Shown: positions 11,540-21,063 of the stretch, piece by piece
How the letters are laid out: every line of letters starts with the position of its first letter
How positions within the stretch are numbered: the stretch's first letter is position 1
DNA from: Charina bottae
Lineage: Eukaryota; Chordata; Lepidosauria; Squamata; Charinaidae
NCBI GenBank assembly: GCA_023362775.1
Contig: JALMGJ010000006.1
Location: forward strand, 10,434,501 to 10,498,500
Direction of reading: 5' to 3'
Length of the DNA stretch: 64,000 nt
Made by a program: the position numbers and the translations under genes
Notes under the pieces: model-generated
What the model was told of the DNA's origin: nothing
The model's input: only the letters and a program-made list of their open reading frames with translations
Databases searched by the model: none

Positions 11540-14307
11540 ACCTTTGTCACCCTCTAGATACGTGCACTTCAATTCCTAGAGCTCCCTTCAAGGGCTATGC
11601 TGACTGGGGAATTCTCACACAACTGGAATCTATCTAGTAAAGCTTATGAAACATAAGTTGCATTGGAGAATTTTTGCCCTCTCTTTTGTAGTAAGATATC
11701 ATTCTGCCACTGTCTTTCAACTGCTAGTCAGAAAGCCCTACAATTATAACTGTGCCTAGAGAATCAGAAATAACGAATTTAAACATTTTATCAAAAGTAT
11801 TGTATTCCAAATACAAAATGCCAAACTCTTCAGACATTAGGCATGTGACTGCTTACAAGCCCAACCTAAAGTAGCTATTCCACAACAATGAAATATAGAT
11901 ACAAGGATAGGGAAGCTGTAGCCTTCCAATACGTCCAGAACAATGGCCAGTGAGCAGATAAAAATCAGTAAGAGTTATGGTTCTACAACATCTCAGGAGC
12001 TGTAGATTCTCCATTTGTGAGGTACAGGAACCCAACCCAAATGCAACTGTGTTCCCAAAACTATTTTAGTAGAACTACTGCAGGAACTAATGTTAGCCAG
12101 AACATAAATGGTTGTAGATCTCCCCATTTTCCAATGTAACATAAGCCATCATTTTTAGCAGTGTCCCTTGTAGATCACACAATACAAACAGGCCAGTCTC
12201 TATGCAAAATCAATCAATCTATAAATTGAATTGAAAATAAATTGAAACACATGAATACTAGAAATGGCAATACTCAAAACAAGTGAAGAAACATTTCACT
12301 CTCCAAGCAACACTGATTAGTATACTGGAGGTGCCACTCTTGAACCAAGGAACTTCAGAGACACACCAAAGCATATTCATCACAAGTTTCAACTATCTTT
12401 TGCAGTTTGAACAGAGTCAAAAACTTTCTGTCTTTACATCAATGACTAATACCAACCATATTTGCTGATTTTTATTTTCTTTTATCCTACTGTTATTAAA
12501 TCCTTGGCACGTCCAATCCAAGCATGAGATTGCTTAATACTACATGCATTCTGATAAAGTGGATTTACTTTTCTAAACCTCTATTTCTTACTTGTGTTCA
12601 TCTTTGAGGTTTCACAAGACTGTTTCTCATGCAAGAAGGTATTGTGGTTAGGTCTTTAGACATCATTAAGGAAGTGGCAAGCCCATCCAAGGCCAACTTT
12701 GTGATTCAGAGAGTACTGTACTTCAAGATGGATCACACAATACTCTCATAGATTTTTTTCATTAAATATATTGTTTGGTAGGGCTTCTATTTCCTGCTCT
12801 AAGTATAACCAATCCATCCAGGCTATGTGTAGCATGATCCTGAGCTCAAATGTCAAACTAAGCCCTGCCTCTTAAACTATGGGCAAAAATAAACATCTGG
12901 TCCTGATTTCTATTACAGGACCTAGAGTGGAAATCCCTTTGGTGCAAATGATTAAAATTTTACACAACTTACACAATTTTGATAGCTGTGCTCTCTATTA
13001 AGTTACATGGGAAAACCTAACAATTTCTAAGATGTCTAGATGGCCAATAAGTAAACAATGAGAATCTCTCTAGGCTGTTTTAATCTAAAACTGTATGATT
13101 ATTGCTGATATTAATCAAACTTTTCTCATTTCAAATTACAGCTCTTGTTGCATTCTGCAGAGTAATCTAATGAAAAGTTGCCTACTGTCTGATACTCATC
13201 AGTCATGTGGTCCAAGCTAAGAAATGATTAATAAACCAGACTTGGCAAGTGCTCAGCTGGATGAGAACCAAGCATGAATTACTCTATTATGAAATTATTA
13301 ATCCTACCAACAGTCAAGGAGCCCAGAAACAGTATATTCAACATTATCATATCAGATATCACTGGTCTGCCATTACCAGTATTAGCTGGAATAAGCAAGC
13401 TACTGTACGCAATCCTAAAACTTAACCTACTTCTGCCAAAATTGCTGAGGTAAACAGAAATAGTTAACTGATTTAGCATTCAGAAACACTAATGCTGCCC
13501 TGAGCCATTAATATCAGAGGCAGATCTCAAATACCATGCATAAAGTTACTCTATAAGGATGCTATTGAGAATGTTGCTATTATTTTTATTTTTTAAGATC
13601 TATGAATAATTTTCAGAATGTGAAAAACTAGTTATGTGGCTTTGGATACATCGGTTGTTTTTAGTTTTTGTAATTACAGTCTGTTTATAAAATTTCAAAA
13701 TGTATTCACCTTTCAGTTTCTAATCAATTTTTTACTTAAAAAGAGCGTAAGGCCCACTAACTATTTCAGTAGTGTAAATTAGAAATCAACTGTTAACAAC
13801 AGGTATTGCCTACTACTTTCTCTCTCATACAAAAGGATTTTAACCTCAGAAGCTATGTAAATTATCTACCCAGCAATGAAGTTCTCATTACCATAATTAA
13901 ACTATGGATGAGTTTTATACACCAGAAGATTTAAGAAATTTTAGCAGTGTAAAATTGTAATTGAAAGAAAAATATTTCTTTTTCCTGCACATGACTAATT
14001 TTAAAAACTTCAGACAGCAGCAACTATTCATAAACCTGGAGGAAGACAGAGGTACATATTTTTTTTAAAAAAAGATTCTTTGAAGTTCTTATGAAAAAGG
14101 TTGTATGAAGATGGTTGGTCAGAGTAAGTACATTTAATTTCTTTTTAAATGTATTTACTGCAAGTCAACAGGGTTTACTTTTGAGTAACTGTCCTCCTTA
14201 CACTCTTTGGCCATGAACAATGTAACATTAATTTTGAATGTTCTGGAACCATCATGGAATTAGTTATATTTAACCGAGCAAATTGTCTCCAATTTAATGC
14301 TAACAAG

Positions 14308-14820
14308 ACAGACAGTTTGGTGTAGTGTTTAAGGCAGAGCTTTCCAAACTTTTCATGTTGGTGACACACTTTTTAGACATGCATCATTTCGCGACACACT
14401 CTTACAGCAGGGCATCATTTCGCAACACACTCTTACAGGCACTAGGACCTGCGCAGAATCACAGCTGGTTTGGAGGCAGCAAGGCACAAGGCAGGCACTA
14501 GGACCTGCGCGGAATCCTGGCAGGGCTTGGAGGCAGCAGCAGCCGCGACACACCCAGACACTGCAGCCGACATACTAACGTGTCCCGACACACAGTTTGG
14601 AAAGCTCTGGTTTAATGCATCAGGCTAGAAACCAGAAGATTTTGAGTTCTAGTCCCATCTTAGGCACAAAGCCAGCTGGTTGACCTGGCTAGTCCCTCTC
14701 TCTCAGCCCTAGGAAGGAGGCAATGGCAAACCACTTCTGAAAATCTTGCCAAGAAAACTGCAGGGACTAGTCCAGGCAGACACCGAGAGTCAAGACTGAC
14801 TCGAAGGCACCAAAAAAAAA
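14308..14820 (+). mobile_element. tRNA-derived SINE split by a hAT element
   Basis: The A-box part (CAGTTTGGTGTAGTGTTTAA) and the rest (GCATCAGGCTAGAAACCAGA onward to a poly-A tail) belong to one SINE. They are separated by the hAT element at 14335-14609. The insertion cuts between the two internal promoter boxes, so the SINE cannot be transcribed normally any more. Confidence 0.88.
14335..14609 (-). mobile_element. hAT-type MITE, CAGAGCTTTCC family, copy B
   Basis: The element is 275 bp with ends CAGAGCTTTCCAAACTTTTC / AGTTTGGAAAGCTCTG. Flanks GTTTAAGG and GTTTAATG match at 7 of 8 positions. In minus orientation it holds two units with TCCTAGTGCCTGCC, the same internal unit as in the copies at 37905, 40705 and 44564. 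Confidence 0.92.
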
Positions 14821-14853
14821 AGTTTCCATTATTTCTCTCTTTTTTGTTTAAGC

Positions 14854-15162
14854 CAGGGTTTCTCAACCAGGGTTCCATGGAACCCTAGGGTTCCATGAGA
14901 GGTCACTAGGGGTTCCCTGGGAGATCACAATATATTTAAAAAATTATTTCAAATTCAGGCAACTTCATATTTAAGAGGTAACTTTCATTCTTTATTTTTA
15001 GTTTAAGAACACTGTTAATGCGTATCTACAGGCCTACCCATGAAACAAATATAATAATTTTGTAACTTGTGGCCTATATTTGAGCCTGAATGTGCAGGGG
15101 TTCTCTGAGGCCTGAAAAATATGTCAAGGGTTCCTCCAGGATCAAAAGGTTGAGAAAGGCTG
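14854..15162. mobile_element. hAT-type element with CAGGGTTTCTCAACC ends
   Basis: The element is 309 bp. Ends are CAGGGTTTCTCAACC and GGTTGAGAAAGGCTG. Flanks GTTTAAGC and ATTTAAGC match at 7 of 8 bases. The GGGTTCCATGGAACCCTAGG block near the left end is itself palindromic. There is no coding sequence. Confidence 0.85.
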
Positions 15163-15235
15163 ATTTAAGCTAACAGAAGGAAAAAAAACGAAACAAAACA
15201 CCAAACTTGGCCATTTTTATATTCATTTTACATTA

Positions 15236-15564
15236 AGGTAAAGTAAGGTAAAGGTTTTCCCCTGCACAGCCGTGTCTGACTCTAGGGGGCGGTGCTCATC
15301 TCTGTTTCTTAGCCAAAGAGCCAGTGCTGTCCGAAGATGTTTCCGCAGTCATGTGGCCGGCATGACGTGCGCGGAATGCTGTTACTATCCCACGGAAGTG
15401 GTACCTATTTATCCACTTGCATTTGCATGCTTTAAATTGCTAGGTTGGCAAGAGCTAGGGGGAGTGCGGGAGCTCATTCCGCCACGCGGCGCTCGGGTCT
15501 CGAACCGCCGACCTTCCGATCGACAAGCCTGGCGTCTTAACCACTGAGCCATCGCACCCCTTAT
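15236..15564 (-). mobile_element. Second type of tRNA-derived SINE, complete
   Basis: On the minus strand it begins with GGGTGCGATGGCTCAGTGGT (A box) and has a B box GGTTCGAGACC. It ends in a (CTTAC)n-type tail. A perfect 14-bp duplication TTCATTTTACATTA flanks it (15222-15235 and 15565-15578). This head/tail pair is of the type found in squamate genomes. Confidence 0.9.
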
Positions 15565-16407
15565 TTCATTTTACATTATAGTACAAAAAAAAAATTAGGA
15601 ACATTCAACTGCCTAAGCTGGTTTAATGCTTTCATCTAGAGCTTGGTATGGGAGATTCAAACCAAGTGAAATATTTTGCTAGTTTGGTAAGGGGGCCTTC
15701 CCAAAACCACATGTGATACAATATGAGAAACTATAGCCAGAAAAAAGAAAAATCAGCAACTCATGTCTTCATGGATTCTTTGCAATCAGAGGACTTTATC
15801 AATGATGCAGTAAAGTTAAGATAGGTTACCTGCATGTGTAATCCTTGGCAGCCAAACAAACATATTAAACAAAACATACCTTCTGGACCCCCAAAAACTG
15901 CTTGGCTCACCTGATAGAGTTCACCTTGATATTTAAAATTTGAGATCAGTTACCAGGGATTTCCAGGAAGTATTTAATATTGGCTGCATTAAATAAGCTG
16001 TAAACTTAACAGAGTTAATTCTTATCCTGAATCATATCTTAATAGATTGCTAAAATATTAAATATCTCAAAATCATCCCAGGTGTGAGTACTTCAGAAAG
16101 CGAGAGGTACAATTAGTCAATTTAAGGAGACATTAATTGAAAATGCATGATGCAAATATAAATGAAATATTAAGCTTAAAATGTAAATGGATAATCATAT
16201 ATAATAGAAATAAAACCCTTCCTCAAAACTACACAATTATCAAAAAGAGGCAGCAAAAAATCAGTAGAAAAAGAACAAAAACCTATATGAATGATTCAAA
16301 GACTGATATTGTAAATATAAAGATATTTTCTCTAATTCTGCTAAGGTCTATTAGACCATGGCTAAATCTAAACACTTAAATTACATGTTTCCGGAAAGAT
16401 TCTTATT

Positions 16408-17725
16408 TTGCATTCAATAAATCATCTAACATGGGCTCGTGACAAATCAAATCCTTTCACCTGTGAACTGGACCCCTGGCTTTCCTGGTTCTTTCAGGCA
16501 TCCAAGGTGAGAGGGAGGGCTGGAGGTGATAAACACCTCCTTAACAGAATGAATGACACCTGTCACTTTGAAGAAGGCAGTGGTGTGCCCTCTCTTCAAA
16601 AGTTCATCTTCTGGACCAGTGTTCCTCAACCTTGGGAACTTTAAGATGTGTGGACTTCAGCACTCAGAGTTCTCCAGCCAGCCATGCTTTAAGATGTGTG
16701 GACTTTAAGATGTGTGGACTTCAGCTCCCAGAGTTCTCCACCCAGCTGAAGTCCATATATCTTAAAGTTCCCAATGTTGAGAAACACTGGCCTACACACC
16801 ACAGTATTAGACAAGTTTCCAATTTTCCCTTTTGGGGGAAGGTTTTAAAGAAAATGGTGGGGCTTTAGCTGCAAAGGAACCTGGATGAAGATTACAATCT
16901 GGATCTTTTTCAGTAAGAATTCAAATCAAGTTATGGGATGGAGACATTACTGGTTGCTATTATGGATGACCTCTGTCAGGACTGGGATGGGTAAGAGTAC
17001 AGCTCTCTTGGTTCTGATTTTTCAGCTGTTTTTGAAACGATTATCAATCCTTACGGCCAACCTACAAGGGTTGGGAATGTGGGGACATTGTTTCACAGGG
17101 GCCAGTACCAGTTAATCAGGGTGGGATATATATAGTCAGGTCTGCACCCCTTTTGTATGTGGTACAGCAGGGTTGATCCTCTCAACATTATTTAACATCC
17201 ACATTAAATTTCTGAGAGCGCTGATCCATTGATTCAGTATAAAATGTCATCAATATGTTGATAAGATCCAGATCTTAGCCCAAAGCTGCCAGAAGATGCT
17301 GTGAAGGCCCTTATGCAAGGTTTGGAGGCTGGACAGGACAAAACAATTCAAGGTTGAATCGCAGCAGGATGAAATAGCTGTCTGTGGAGCAACCATGTGA
17401 TGGCTCTTTGTTGGTGGTTCCCTTGAAGGCTCTGCTCTTCCCAAAAGAGCATGTCTGCAACTTGGGGGCATTCTTGGATTCATGGTTTCATCTAACTCAA
17501 CAACTGGAAGCCATGACCTGGAGTGCCTTCGCCTAGATTCAGGTGTTACACCAACTGCATTCCTTTTTGGAATAAGAGACTCTGGCAACAATCATTCATG
17601 CCCTCAATTCCTCCAAAATGGATTATTGCAATGCACTCTCCCTGGGGATGCCTTTTAAAACTACTTAGAAACTGCAACTGGTGCAAAGCCCACACGTTGT
17701 TGGACACAAATCAATACAGCACCTA
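16408..17725 (+). mobile_element. Degraded L2-type LINE ORF2
   Basis: Frames with stops and shifts match the L2-type reverse transcriptase in order: a PLLQKPSLD-like segment around 16590 and 16800, SNFPFWGKVLKKMVGL at about 16830, and a 3' part around 17600 with the MDYCNAL-like and KLQLVQ-like order. A palindromic repeat (16617-16789) sits inside. This is an old copy without function. Confidence 0.7.
16617..16789. mobile_element. Palindromic CAGTGTTTCTCAACC repeat, copy 1
   Basis: Ends are CAGTGTTCCTCAACCTTGGG and CCCAATGTTGAGAAACACTG. The inner block TTTAAGATGTGTGGACTT is present three times on the left side and once inverted on the right. It interrupts the L2-type ORF2. Flanking 8-mers do not match well, so its duplication has decayed or the ends are rearranged. 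Confidence 0.8.
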
Positions 17726-18304
17726 TTTTGGAGCAGGGAGGAGCCAAAATGGTGATGAGGCAGCACACTCCAAAAAATGCTCCTTCAACTTCTCTAGTTT
17801 ATTCTACTTTGTTTGCTTTTATCCACCTTATTGTGAGAGATAAAACCGCTGTGAATACCATCCCATTGTAAATCCCATTGTAAAGTCGTATCTCCAACAA
17901 TAGCCTTTCCTGACAAGGCAAGAGTAGAGATAAAAAGAAGGGCATGCCAAAAATTAAACAGGGGTGACTGAAAAACGTTTAATTCAAAGGAAGGACATCA
18001 ACCGTAATCAACTCACACTCATGCTAATGCTTCGGTTGGTGAGTCAGACTCTCATGACTTTATATCCAGTACTCTGTTAGACTTGCAGAGTGAGGAACTT
18101 ACTTTTCTTGAAGAAAGCGGCCAACTAGAGGCTGTGAAGGAAAAGAGGTCTGAAACCCTCTCTCCTGGACTCTGACATGGAGTTGGTAGCTAAGAACTGT
18201 TTGTTCACAGCTCAAACCGTAATTTCCATCTACAACCAGCTGCTGGCAGGTAACAAGTTCAACAAATTTAAGAGTCTCTTGGACCAGTAAACTTTGGATT
18301 AGAG

Positions 18305-18522
18305 CAGGGGTGGGCAACGTCAGGCCTGCGGGCTGTATAAGGTCCGCAGGGCTTCCGCCTAAGGCCCGCGGGGCTCCCGCCCGCAAACCCCGCCCCCCAG
18401 TGCTTGTGATTGGCTCCCGCCCGCAAACTCCGGCCCCCGGAAATCCCAGAAACCCCGGCCCCCACGCCCCCGGTTATAAATATCCAAATGGCCCTTGGCA
18501 GAAAAATGGTTCCCCACCCCTG
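18305..18522 (-). mobile_element. hAT-type MITE, CAGGGGTGGGCAAC family, short copy
   Basis: The element is 218 bp with ends CAGGGGTGGGCAAC and GTTCCCCACCCCTG. It has a perfect 8-bp duplication GATTAGAG (18297-18304 and 18523-18530). Its GC-rich centre has one to two units with GATTGGCTCCCGCCCGCAAA, a unit present in about four copies in the relative at 33304-33607 and, inverted, in the giant element at 20634-25432. Confidence 0.92.
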
Positions 18523-18663
18523 GATTAGAGGATGAGGTTTCATAAAGATCAGCTGCGCATGGCTACTTTGGGGGGCAGGCAGAGGGCTAATGTCATTGCA
18601 GATCAATCCTCTGGTACAAAGAGCTCCACTCTTAATGGCCACATTAAATAAAACTCTCTACAG

Positions 18664-18798
18664 CAGTGTTTCTCAACCATGGCGAATTTAAGACGGGTAG
18701 ACTTCAACTCCCAGAATTCCCCAGCCAGCTCTGCTGGCTGGGGAATTCTGGGAGTTGAAGTCCACCCGTCTTAAACTCGCCAAGGTTGAGAAACACTG
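18664..18798. mobile_element. Palindromic CAGTGTTTCTCAACC repeat, copy 2
   Basis: The element is 135 bp and almost fully self-complementary, from CAGTGTTTCTCAACCATGGC to GCCAAGGTTGAGAAACACTG. A perfect 8-bp duplication CTCTACAG flanks it (18656-18663 and 18799-18806). The centre AGCTCTGCTGGCT leaves almost no loop, so its transcripts or single strands would fold into one long hairpin. Confidence 0.93.
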
Positions 18799-19370
18799 CT
18801 CTACAGGCTCATGCATTTGACTGCCGACAACCAATTTATTTCTGGCAAGTGGCAAACTGAGGAACCCATACTCCTCTCCCTCTCTGATTCTTCGCTGCCC
18901 AGTATTTCACTGCGATTCACTGGACATGGACTGGCTACTCTTGCCTGCTTGCTATGCTAGAATGGCGCTTCCTTCAAATTTATATACCTCATCCCCTCAC
19001 GCTTATCAGGATGAAAGACCTTCTGGGCCAATTTCAAATGTGTAAGGATGTTAACCGTCCGCCTTTATCTGAGCCCAAAAAGGAGCTTCCATCTGGGGGA
19101 GTCTGCAACCAAGCAAGCTCACAGCCTCATGATGCTGACTCCCTGCAACTGATAAAAAGGGCAGGTCTGCTAGATTCAAGGGCAGCTGCACTTAGACTTT
19201 CTTCTCTGACTCAGAGGGCTGATGAGCGACCTTTCTCCTCTGCTCCTGAGGATGGACTTGTATCCAGCTTAAATAAAGTCCGGAGCTTCTTTACACCTGC
19301 CATATCCTCTTAAAACCTTTCTCCTGGCTTCCGGCAAAGAAACTCAACCACCTACCTCTATCTCACTCTA

Positions 19371-19781
19371 CAGGTAGTCCTCGCTTAACAACCATTTGTT
19401 TAGTGACAGTTCGGACTTACAACGGTGCTGAAAAAAACCAACTTGCGACCGGTCCTCACACTTACGGCCGTCGCAGTGTCCCCGCAGTCACGTGATCATG
19501 ATTTGGGTGCTTGGCAACTGGTTCACGTTTACGACCGTTGCAGTGTCCCATGGTCATGTGATCGCCATTTTTGATCTTCCTGGCCAGCTTCTGGCAAGCA
19601 AAATCAATGGGGAACCGCATGATTCGCTTAACAACAATGTGGTTCGCTTAATGCCCACGGTGATTCGCTTAACAACCGTCGCAAAAAAGGTCATAAAATC
19701 GGGTTGGATTCGCTTAATGGCCGCTTTGCTTAGCAACCGAAATTCTGGTCCCAATTCTGGTCGTTAAGTGAGGACTACCTG
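19371..19781 (+). mobile_element. TA-flanked non-autonomous DNA transposon, copy 3
   Basis: Ends are CAGGTAGTCCTCGCTTAAC and TTAAGTGAGGACTACCTG, with TA on each side. The body includes CGGACTTACAACGGTGCTGA near the left end. It is the best kept copy and is taken as the plus orientation of the family. Confidence 0.88.
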
Positions 19782-20191
19782 TACCAATGATTTCGTTGCC
19801 CCTGTCAGGAAAAAGAGGAGACACAACAGTCCATCAGTAAAGTCTGAAGCTATTAATAAGATCAATCTTGTTACATCCCATGTTGCTAACCATCCCACCC
19901 CGTTGCTGGTGAGAAGAAACATTCCTCTTGACTTATTGATTTTTCAGCTCACGAGTCAGACTCAGGCAGAGAACTTTTTCCTTCTAATGCAGATTCCTCT
20001 GCTCCCTTAGAAGCTGCATAGTATCACATCCCTGGTCCGCAGATATTGTAGCCAAATGTTCCACAAATGGCCTTCCTGTGGTTTTTGCTAGTACTAGGCC
20101 TGTCTGTATTGCATCCTATTTAAATGCTGGAGATAAAGCTAAAAGCAGACTGATTTGGCAAGAGCCTAATTATATCCAATAATCTCATTTA

Positions 20192-20598
20192 CAGGTAGTC
20201 CTCACTTAATGACCACAATTGGGACTGGAATTTCGGTTGTAAGTGGAGCGATCATCAAGTGAATCTGACCCAATTTTATGACCTTTTTCGCAGTGGGCAT
20301 TAGGCGAATCACCATGGGTGTTAAGCGAACCACATGGTCATTAAGCAAATCACACAGTTCCCCACTGCTTTTGTTTGCCAGAAGCTGGCAGGGAAGGTCG
20401 AAAATGATGATCACATGACCACGGGACACTGCGACGGTCATAAATGCGAACCGGTTATCAAGTGCCCAAATTGTGATCAGGTGACTGTGGGGACACTGTG
20501 ACGGTCGTAAGTGTGGGGACTGGTCATAACTTGTTTTTCAGCACTGTCGTAAGTTTGAACCGTCACTAAGTGAATGGTTGTTAAGTGAGGACTACCTG
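20192..20598 (-). mobile_element. TA-flanked non-autonomous DNA transposon, copy 4
   Basis: Ends are CAGGTAGTCCTCACTTAATG and TTAAGTGAGGACTACCTG with TA flanks. It is inverted relative to copy 3 only 410 bp away and ends 35 bp before the giant hAT-type element. Confidence 0.88.
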
Positions 20599-20699
20599 TA
20601 AATGATGATTAAGCCAATCTTTATAACCTAAATCAGGGGTCGGCAAACTTTTTATGCCGGGAGCCATTTTGACATGCTCGTGCACATTTTGAAATGCTA

Positions 20700-20860
20700 G
20701 AGAGCCAGGGGGCGGGGTTTGCGGGCGGGGCCAATCACGTGGAAGGGGGCGGGGTTTGCGGGCGGGGGCCATTCGCATGGAAGGGGGCGAGGTTTGCGGG
20801 CGGGGGCCAATCACGTGGAAGGGGGCGGGGTTTGCGGGCGGGAGAGGGCGTCCACCCGGC
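20700..20860 (+). repeat. ~40-bp GC-rich internal repeat of the hAT family
   Basis: Four units carry GGGGCGGGGTTTGCGGGCGG followed by GGCCAATCACGTGGAAG, with small changes. A further unit stands at 25301-25351 beyond the minisatellite. The same unit, inverted, makes up the centre of the element at 18305-18522, and it is direct at 33360-33530. The CACGTG and CCAAT-like words in it are seen but nothing shows that they act as promoter sites. Confidence 0.85.
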
Positions 20861-20905
20861 CCAGCTGCCCGGGGTCCACGGAGATCAGCTCCGGCGGGAT
20901 CTGTG

Positions 20906-21057
20906 GCGAAGAGCGGCCGTGGGGGGGGGGGGCGGCGACGACAAACGACACGCTTCAGGCTTTCAGCGCTGGAAGGAGGCCGCCTTCCAGCGCTGAAAGC
21001 CTGAAGCGCGCCGCTTGTCGTCGCCGCCTGCCCCCCCCCCCCACGGCCGCTCTTCGC
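20906..21057. repeat. 152-bp near-perfect inverted repeat (hairpin)
   Basis: GCGAAGAGCGGCCGTG with a G-run on the left pairs with a C-run and CACGGCCGCTCTTCGC on the right. Inside, CGCTTCAGGCTTTCAGCGCT pairs with AGCGCTGAAAGCCTGAAGCG. The centre is near 20981. Only a few positions are unpaired, mainly around the runs and GACAAACGACACG. Confidence 0.9.
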
Positions 21058-21063
21058 CCGCAC

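Larger units (their letters stand above)
17726..20191 (+). mobile_element. Unclassified retroelement-like region
   Basis: From GAGGAGCCAAAATGGTGATG (near 17728) the sequence contains several broken open frames on the plus strand: one around 18010-18280, one at 18954-19313 (119 codons) and one at 19768-20010. They read as one interrupted sequence once the hAT, palindromic and TA-flanked elements inside it are taken out. The opening resembles the start of L1-type LINEs, but I do not recognise the protein. It could be an ORF1-like remnant or non-coding. Confidence 0.3.

Noticed and set aside
17726..20191. A host gene with exons in 18.0-20.0 kb
   Set aside because: The open pieces lack splice sites, are interrupted by stops and several insertions, and fit a dead retroelement better, though the family is not known.
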